From the NCBI GenBank assembly GCA_002071245.1, contig MWEV01000071.1, forward strand, positions 1 to 11,558: 11,558 nt of DNA, written 5' to 3'. The DNA is from Deltaproteobacteria bacterium ADurb.Bin026. GTDB taxonomy: Bacteria; Desulfobacterota; Syntrophorhabdia; Syntrophorhabdales; Syntrophorhabdaceae. Under the pieces are notes generated by a model that worked only from the letters and a program-made list of their open reading frames with translations, was not told the DNA's origin and did no database searches. Below, piece after piece: positions 6,977-11,558 of the stretch. Both the position numbers and the translations under genes were made by a program. How positions within the stretch are numbered: position 1 is the stretch's first letter; every line of letters begins with the position of its first letter.

Positions 6977-8215
6977 ATGACTCAACGTACGACCAATAAC
7001 ACGCAAAAAGAAATGCCATTTCTGCATCTTCTTGGAGAAGCCCTATATATAGGAGCGTTCGGCTATGGAGGTCCTGCTGTTTTGGCACTGGCAAAGCAAC
7101 GGCTCGTGCACGAAAAAGGCATAGTCAGAGAAAAAGATTTCATGGACGCATTGGCACTTGCACAAGTCCTTCCAGGTGCGATCGGCGTAACTCTGATGGG
7201 ACACATCGGTTACCAGGCAAATGCCCTGTGGGGTGCTATACTTTTACCAGCAGTTTTTGCATTGCCTTCTTTCATTTTTATCATTTTGCTTTCATGGGCA
7301 TATTTTAAATTTGGCGATCTGTATTTTGTCAAATCTATCTTTACCGGTCTTGGCGCCCTTGTTGTTGCTTTGCTTGCAAATGCATCACTTCTTATCGGAC
7401 GATCTGTCTATAAAAGGATAACATACAGGGAATATAAGGGCTTTTTAATCTCTGCATTTACCTTTACAGGCGTTTATTTTCTATACCTCGATGTAATATG
7501 GTTGATTCTATCTTCAGGTTTTCTCGGTTTTCTGTTTTTCTATTTTACGAGTGAACCTGAAGATATTACTTCGCTAAACCAGATAACAAGCAAATCTTCT
7601 AATACCGCTTCAAGATATTCTTCGCCGACATACTTAGTTAAACATTATATCCCTATTCTTGTTCTTGTATTAATTACGGCCCTCGCCTGCTTCTTTTCAC
7701 CGATAATTTTTGATATAGCACATACCTTTCTGAAGATAGGCGCTCTTGGCTTTGGTGGCGGTTTTACCGCCATACCCCTCATAAAGGGTATTGTCGTAGA
7801 TCGGTTAAACTGGGTAAGTGCTATACAATTCCGTGACGGGATTGCACTGGGTCAGATTACCCCTGGGCCTGTGTTCATTACCGCCTCGTTCATTGGTTAT
7901 CACGTTGCAGGTGTCTTAGGCGCATTTATTGCGGCTCTTGCCGTATTTACACCCTCAGTAACCGCCATAGTTTTTTTAAGCGGTATCCATAGGAAAATCG
8001 GTTCATTTAAGAGTGTCCGCGTCGTAATAAAGGGGTTTTTGTCTGGTTTTTTCGGTTTGTTGGTCGCAACAACCCTGCATTTTGGATTCGATTCGATTGT
8101 TGACTGGAAAACATGGACTATCTTTTTATTGGCACTACTTTATCTTTTTTTCTTTAAAAAGGATACAATTTGGCTGATTCTGGGGACAATAGCGGTTTCA
8201 CTGTTCCTTGTATAA
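6977..8215 (+). CDS. chrA: ChrA-type (CHR family) ion transporter
   Basis: A 412-residue membrane protein made of two homologous halves, as in long-chain CHR proteins. The N-half carries GAFGYGGPA (26-34) and LAQVLPGAIG (61-70); the C-half carries the matching GALGFGGGFTAIPLI (255-269) and LGQITPGPVF (291-300). Hydrophobic membrane segments fill most of the rest, and a polar linker rich in S and T lies at about 191-222. Known members export chromate or act as chromate/sulfate antiporters, but many homologues have no proven substrate. The start is uncertain: TTG at 6956, GTG at 6971 (GGAA nine bases upstream) and ATG at 6977 are in frame; ATG is listed. It begins within 25 bases of the previous stop, so it probably shares that transcript, though its function need not be linked. 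Confidence 0.9.
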   Translation: MTQRTTNNTQKEMPFLHLLGEALYIGAFGYGGPAVLALAKQRLVHEKGIVREKDFMDALALAQVLPGAIGVTLMGHIGYQANALWGAILLPAVFALPSFIFIILLSWAYFKFGDLYFVKSIFTGLGALVVALLANASLLIGRSVYKRITYREYKGFLISAFTFTGVYFLYLDVIWLILSSGFLGFLFFYFTSEPEDITSLNQITSKSSNTASRYSSPTYLVKHYIPILVLVLITALACFFSPIIFDIAHTFLKIGALGFGGGFTAIPLIKGIVVDRLNWVSAIQFRDGIALGQITPGPVFITASFIGYHVAGVLGAFIAALAVFTPSVTAIVFLSGIHRKIGSFKSVRVVIKGFLSGFFGLLVATTLHFGFDSIVDWKTWTIFLLALLYLFFFKKDTIWLILGTIAVSLFLV

Positions 8216-8800
8216 ATTTTTAACAGATTATGCATGAAAGCACTTTTGCTTTATTGCTGTCTTCAACCTTTTTTCCAGGTAGCTTGGAAAGTACTTCCAT
8301 AGCCTGCTTTTTGCTCTTATTGCCCATAATACCTTCACAATCAGTATGCCTTTGTTTTGCACTTCAAGGATGATTCTTGTCTTGTGCGTCAAATCAAGGC
8401 CGAACTAACAAATTGTACCTGCCTTTCAATAATTTGTTTGCTTCCTCTTAAGGTCAATGCCTGTCCCACCGCCAACAAAAACAAGGACGCCCTTGAGCAA
8501 AAGGCCATACATGAAAGCTTAAATGCCAACCTTGAAAAACTTCTGCTATTGGTTAAGTCTGCTGCCTTCTTTAAAAAAAAACGGCTTATTCTCATCTTTT
8601 TCCCCATTCATGGAAGACAGATCACGGACACCTTCCGTTTCGATTGTATTGACGATATGGGCTTCGTCTATCGCAACCATACCCAAGAACATCTGTCAGT
8701 CTCTTTGTACACCGTGTCTCCACAGAGCCATAAAGTCTTGAAACAATCGATATCTTCCTTATCGTCATCCAGTATGGTAGAACATTTTCATCATAAATCT
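8216..8800. other. 585-base stretch without an intact gene, possibly decayed coding DNA
   Basis: No open frame here resembles a known protein. On the minus strand, just after the oadB stop, a short frame reads EIYDENVLPYW, faintly like the N-terminal part of glycyl-radical enzymes, but it soon loses sense and runs into stops. A later minus-strand frame gives MVAIDEAHIVNTIETEGV and another GVLVFVGGGTGIDL, both bounded by stops. A 35-codon minus-strand frame (8220-8327, MGNKSKKQAMEVLSKLPG...) ends the stretch. The frames could be a gene broken by several frameshifts, or noise. A 189-codon plus-strand frame running into oadB looks like an artefact. No terminator hairpin with a T-tract is seen for either flanking gene. 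Confidence 0.4.
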
Positions 8801-9919
8801 CTACTTAAGAAGGCTCAAAAACATACCTGCCGCTACAGCGGTGCCGATGACCCCCGCGACATTAGGTCCCATCGCATGCATGAGCAGATGGTTTTTAGGG
8901 TCAGCCTCAGCACCGATCCTCTCTGATACACGAGCCGCCATAGGTACTGCGGATACACCTGCTGAACCTATAAGGGGATTTATCTTTTCTTTAAGAAACA
9001 TGTTCATTATCTTTGCCAGCAGGACACCACCGACGGTAGAAAATGCAAAGGCAAAAAGACCGAGTATGAAGATAAAGATGGGTTGGGGTTTAAGGAAGAT
9101 TTCTGCCTTCATTGTGGCACCCACAGAGATACCAAGGATTATTGTTACAATATTGAGAAGTTCATTCTGCGATGTCTTGAGCAATCGGTCAACTACCTTA
9201 GATTCCTTAAACAAGTTGCCGATCATAAATAAACCCATAAGAGGCGCTGCATCCGGGACAAGCAGGCAAATAACGACTGTCGCTACCAGGGGAAATACGA
9301 TCTTTTCCGTCTTCGTTACAGGACGCAACTGTTTCATGCGTATCTTTCTTTCCTTTTCCGTTGTGAGTAGTTTCATTATGGGCGGCTGGATTAAGGGTAC
9401 CATAGACATATAGGAATATGCCGCTATCGCAACCATGCCTATCATATGGGGTGCAAGGGCCGTTGCAAGATAAATGGTCGTCGGTCCATCTGCGCCGCCT
9501 ATTATGCCAATGCTTGCAGCCTCTTTTAAGGTGAATCCAAACAATATGGATCCAAAAAAGGCTATATACACACCAAGTTGGGCGCTCGCACCAAGTAGCA
9601 GTGTCTTTGGATTTGCAATCATAGGCCCGAAATCTGTAAGGGCACCAATGCCGAGAAAAATCAGACAAGGCACAATCTCCGTTTCAAGCCCATATTTGAA
9701 AAACAGGTTAATCAGTTCCCCTGGGCCTGTCAAAGGTGCGATAGGCATATTTACCAGAAAGATGCTGAATCCTATCGGAACAAGGAGAAGGGGTTCGAAA
9801 TCCTTTTTAATAGCCAGAAAGATGAACAAAAAACCGACAAACCACATAAAGACATGTCCGACCGTAAGATGTATAACACCTGTCTTTAATAAGAGTTCGT
9901 GGAAGACGTTGAAGCCCAT
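8801..9919 (-). CDS. Sodium-pumping decarboxylase beta subunit (OadB/GcdB/MmdB family)
   Basis: A 372-residue integral membrane protein, the usual length for this family. It decarboxylates carboxybiotin and couples this to sodium export. Seen: IGALTDFGPM (91-100), NPKTLLLGASAQLG (103-116), the essential-aspartate motif GGADGPTTIYLA (141-152, Asp144), YSYMSMVPLIQPP (168-180), and near the C-terminus SAGVSAVPMAARV and HAMGPNVAGVIGTAVAAG. The whole protein is hydrophobic with multiple membrane segments and appears complete. The start at 9919 has GGGGGT about eight bases upstream and overlaps the stop of the preceding small gene (TAATG). Members serve oxaloacetate, glutaconyl-CoA, methylmalonyl-CoA or malonate decarboxylases; sequence alone does not say which, because the substrate-specific carboxyltransferase is absent from the window. 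Confidence 0.95.
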   Translation of the reverse strand: MGFNVFHELLLKTGVIHLTVGHVFMWFVGFLFIFLAIKKDFEPLLLVPIGFSIFLVNMPIAPLTGPGELINLFFKYGLETEIVPCLIFLGIGALTDFGPMIANPKTLLLGASAQLGVYIAFFGSILFGFTLKEAASIGIIGGADGPTTIYLATALAPHMIGMVAIAAYSYMSMVPLIQPPIMKLLTTEKERKIRMKQLRPVTKTEKIVFPLVATVVICLLVPDAAPLMGLFMIGNLFKESKVVDRLLKTSQNELLNIVTIILGISVGATMKAEIFLKPQPIFIFILGLFAFAFSTVGGVLLAKIMNMFLKEKINPLIGSAGVSAVPMAARVSERIGAEADPKNHLLMHAMGPNVAGVIGTAVAAGMFLSLLK

Positions 9920-10053
9920 TATTTTTTACCCCCTTTCTTATCAATAAACCTGCAGAAAAAGCTCATGATCTTTACGCTTATCATAAGTAATACAAGAACA
10001 GCAAAAACACCCGCAAAACCAATGGATGCAACTCGTGTAGCTTCAGCCCACAT
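9919..10053 (-). CDS. Small gamma-like membrane subunit of the decarboxylase sodium pump
   Basis: A 44-residue peptide with one membrane helix (about residues 11-32, IGFAGVFAVLVLLMIS) followed by a basic tail ending DKKGGKK. This matches the N-terminal membrane anchor of OadG-type gamma subunits, which hold the carboxyltransferase to the beta subunit; typical OadG proteins are longer, about 80 residues or more, with a C-terminal metal-binding tail that is missing here. The ATG at 10053 has a strong AGGAGGT seven bases upstream. Its TAA shares one base with the ATG of the beta subunit gene, so the two are translationally coupled. The assignment rests on position, size and topology more than on sequence. 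Confidence 0.75.
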   Translation of the reverse strand: MWAEATRVASIGFAGVFAVLVLLMISVKIMSFFCRFIDKKGGKK

Positions 10054-10115
10054 GGTCTGTACCTCCTTGATTTTAATCAATAACATTATTCGTGAAACTA
10101 CATAATGTGTTTTAG

Positions 10116-10141
10116 AGTATAGCCATGACCATTAGAGTCAT
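10116..10141 (-). promoter_or_regulatory. Possible promoter element and small operator upstream of the pump genes
   Basis: On the minus strand TATACT (10116-10121) is a five-of-six -10 box about 62 bases before the small-subunit ATG. Immediately upstream is the inverted repeat ATGAC-N7-GTCAT (10125-10141), in the place where a spacer operator would sit. The best -35 candidate (TTATGA) is weak, so regulation by an activator or a false match are both possible. Confidence 0.3.
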
Positions 10142-10153
10142 AACCATTTATTT

Positions 10154-10202
10154 ATATCAATCAGGGTTTTCCTGATATTTCATTTCGATAAACCTGATAT
10201 TT
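10154..10202. repeat. Short repeats of CCTGATATTT with an inverted copy
   Basis: CCTGATATTT occurs at 10171-10180 and again at 10193-10202, 22 bases apart (two helical turns). An inverted partner, ATATCAATCAGG, lies at 10154-10165 and pairs with the first copy around GTTTT. Two sites on one face of the helix plus an inverted one suggest a regulator binding region for the pump genes, but the stretch is AT-rich and this is inference. The remaining bases from 10203 to 10411 show no gene; the frames there are short and unlike known proteins. Confidence 0.3.
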
Positions 10203-10411
10203 TAAGAAATCGTGGTTCTCAAACGGACAAAAAATAGAAAATAAAGGCATATATATGTTAAGTTTTCACCGGATAATGTGATATGTTCGATAAAAAAGAT
10301 GTCAATTATTGGTGTCGTGCTGTTTGACCTTGAAGGGGTGCTTGATGTATGATGCTTTTTGTAGATACCGAAGTTGATGCACAATCACAATACAGAAACA
10401 AAGGCATCAGG

Positions 10412-10559
10412 ATGGAAAAGATTACAAATGCAGTTTACACAAAGGAACTCAGGGATGAAACGGCAAAGATGATAACAGAGGGTGGAATGTAAGCTTCGGA
10501 GATTGCGCGTATATTATCTACCCCTAAGTCAACCATAGCTATTGGATAAGGGCCACTAT
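10412..10559 (+). pseudogene. Remnant of an IS3-type transposase OrfA
   Basis: Starting at the ATG at 10412 the frame reads MEKITNAVYTKELRDETAKM, then ITEGGM, a TAA stop at 10490-10492, and then on in frame as ASEIARILSTPKSTIAIG. This follows the helix-turn-helix OrfA of IS3-family elements, where one expects YTKEFREEAVKxVTEGGL and then a region like SLPKSTLANW. After STIA, shifting the frame by one base gives YWIRAT, matching the expected NWVxA. So there is at least one stop codon and one frameshift, and the rest of OrfA and all of OrfB are gone, the 3' end stopping at the Fic gene. No terminal inverted repeats are identifiable. It is a fossil of a past insertion, with no expected function. 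Confidence 0.75.
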
Positions 10560-10560
10560 A

Positions 10561-11558
10561 TTAAATTAATTTTTTATCAAGGTCTTCTGCTGGAATAAAA
10601 AAGTGTTTATTTCCTTGTTTGAATCTTCTGAATAAACCTGCCTCACATAATTCCAGAAAATCCGTTCGAGCTGTTTGATGTACAACATTGTATTTTTGCA
10701 TATGAGATTTTAAAGCAAAAGTTAGCCCTTTGTTCTCAAGCGCTTTTCTTAGAACATCTTTTTGACGGTAATTTAATGTTTGATAGCTTTTCCACTGTAT
10801 TGCAGCATGACTTAGTTCTGTCTGTTTTCTTTCAATATACCGTTTCAGATCTTTTAGCGCTGCCGAAATTGCTCTAAGATGAAATAGAATAAAATAGGTC
10901 ATGTCTCCGTTATCGATTTCTGAGTAAAGGAAGGACCGGTAGTATTGAGTCCTTGCCTTTACAATAACTCTGGAGATTGAGAGATACTCAAAGAGCCAGT
11001 ATTTGTTTTTTAACATATACCAGTAAAAGAGTGCCCTTGCCGTCCTTCCATTGCCATCATTAAATGGGTGAATATATGCAAGCCAGAAATGTAAAATTAT
11101 TGCCTTTATAACGGGGTGGATAAACTCTCCTCCGGTTTTGTTTACAAAGCTGCAAAGGTCATCTACGAGGGCTTCGATATGTTCTGCAGGAGGAGGGGTA
11201 TGCATAACATCCCCTTCATAATTGTAAATAGAGATCGGTTCATCATCGCCATGTCGAAACCTGCCTGAATGGTCCGGATTGTCTAATGTGTCTTTTGTCA
11301 TTGATCCTTGGAGGTCTTTAAGCAATTTATCGCTCAGAGGCTGGTCAATGAAAGATTTGATTTTGGAGATAGTCAGGTAACTATTGTAAACCATCTGTTC
11401 AGAACGGTCCTTGGGCTTTCTGCCAGTCTGCAACATTTCTTTTGCCACCTGTCGCGTGGTTACAGCCCCTTCTATCTGGCTGGACGCTATAGCTTCTTCT
11501 ACAATTGATTTCATCAAATACAATTTTTTTTCTGAAGCATATATAGAAGGATTTTCGG
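10561..11558 (-). CDS. Fic-family protein (AMP-transferase type), N-terminus beyond the window
   Basis: 331 residues are visible. Fic enzymes transfer AMP or related groups from nucleotides to target-protein hydroxyls. Seen, numbering from the first complete codon at the window edge: the inhibitory-helix motif SSQIEG at 25-30, the flap region HSGRFRHGDDEPISIYN at 96-112, the intact active-site motif HPFNDGNGRTAR at 163-174, and a C-terminal winged helix-like segment (about 275-325). The frame stays open to the window edge (ENPSIYASEKKLYLMKS precedes the inhibitory helix), and relatives carry further residues before this point, so the in-frame TTG at 11523 and ATG at 11514 are probably not the true start. 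The inhibitory motif upstream of the Fic core puts it in the self-inhibited N-terminal class. No antitoxin is seen downstream. Targets are unknown. Confidence 0.92.
   Translation of the reverse strand, partial: ENPSIYASEKKLYLMKSIVEEAIASSQIEGAVTTRQVAKEMLQTGRKPKDRSEQMVYNSYLTISKIKSFIDQPLSDKLLKDLQGSMTKDTLDNPDHSGRFRHGDDEPISIYNYEGDVMHTPPPAEHIEALVDDLCSFVNKTGGEFIHPVIKAIILHFWLAYIHPFNDGNGRTARALFYWYMLKNKYWLFEYLSISRVIVKARTQYYRSFLYSEIDNGDMTYFILFHLRAISAALKDLKRYIERKQTELSHAAIQWKSYQTLNYRQKDVLRKALENKGLTFALKSHMQKYNVVHQTARTDFLELCEAGLFRRFKQGNKHFFIPAEDLDKKLI

Noticed and set aside
8286..8298. GGAAAGTACTTCC palindrome after the transporter gene, as a possible terminator
   Set aside because: The stem is only four to five bases and no T-tract follows it.
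8389..8607. 72-codon minus-strand open frame with a hydrophobic middle
   Set aside because: No ribosome site and no family resemblance; it lies inside the gap, where every frame is short.
8357..8926. 189-codon plus-strand open frame
   Set aside because: It overlaps the C-terminal end of the convincing minus-strand pump gene, has low-complexity composition, no ribosome site and no recognisable domain.
10300..10340. Plus-strand frame reading IIGVVLFDLEGVLDV, resembling the DxDG start of a HAD phosphatase
   Set aside because: The frame stops immediately afterwards and nothing else of a HAD fold follows, so it is most likely a chance likeness.
10202..10384. 60-codon minus-strand open frame between the pump genes and the Fic gene
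   Set aside because: Composition is typical of AT-rich non-coding DNA, and there is no ribosome site or recognisable motif.

Overview
The window looks like a chromosomal stretch from a strictly anaerobic bacterium, most likely a syntrophic or sulfate-reducing member of the former Deltaproteobacteria. This rests on gene content and is inference: an oxygen-sensitive style molybdopterin/Fe-S enzyme, a sodium-pumping decarboxylase beta subunit, an IclR catabolic regulator, a dispersed palindromic repeat of the ATTCCNGC..GCGGGAAT type, and a fossil IS3-type transposase. No rRNA, tRNA, CRISPR array or intact insertion sequence is visible.

Positions 1-4169 (minus strand) hold a catabolic-looking unit read right to left: an IclR regulator, a DMSO-reductase-superfamily molybdopterin (Mo/W) enzyme, its four-cluster ferredoxin-like partner, and a short-chain dehydrogenase cut by the window edge. 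The last three are packed with overlapping or abutting ends and are surely one transcript. The large subunit has no signal peptide, so the enzyme probably works in the cytoplasm; its substrate is unknown. A palindromic repeat separates the regulator from the enzyme genes.

Positions 4188-8215 (plus strand) hold a divergent group: a two-part family 2 glycosyltransferase, a HIT/GalT-like nucleotidyltransferase or phosphorylase (DUF4922-like) overlapping it by 4 bases, and a ChrA-type transporter. The first two look like one functional pair; the transporter may only share the transcript.

Positions 8216-8800 contain no intact gene and may be decayed coding sequence. Positions 8801-10053 (minus strand) encode a decarboxylase sodium-pump beta subunit preceded by a 44-residue gamma-like membrane peptide, without any carboxyltransferase or biotin carrier in view. 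Positions 10054-10560 hold a possible regulatory region and a broken transposase remnant. The right end is a Fic-family AMP-transferase gene on the minus strand whose 5' end lies beyond the window.
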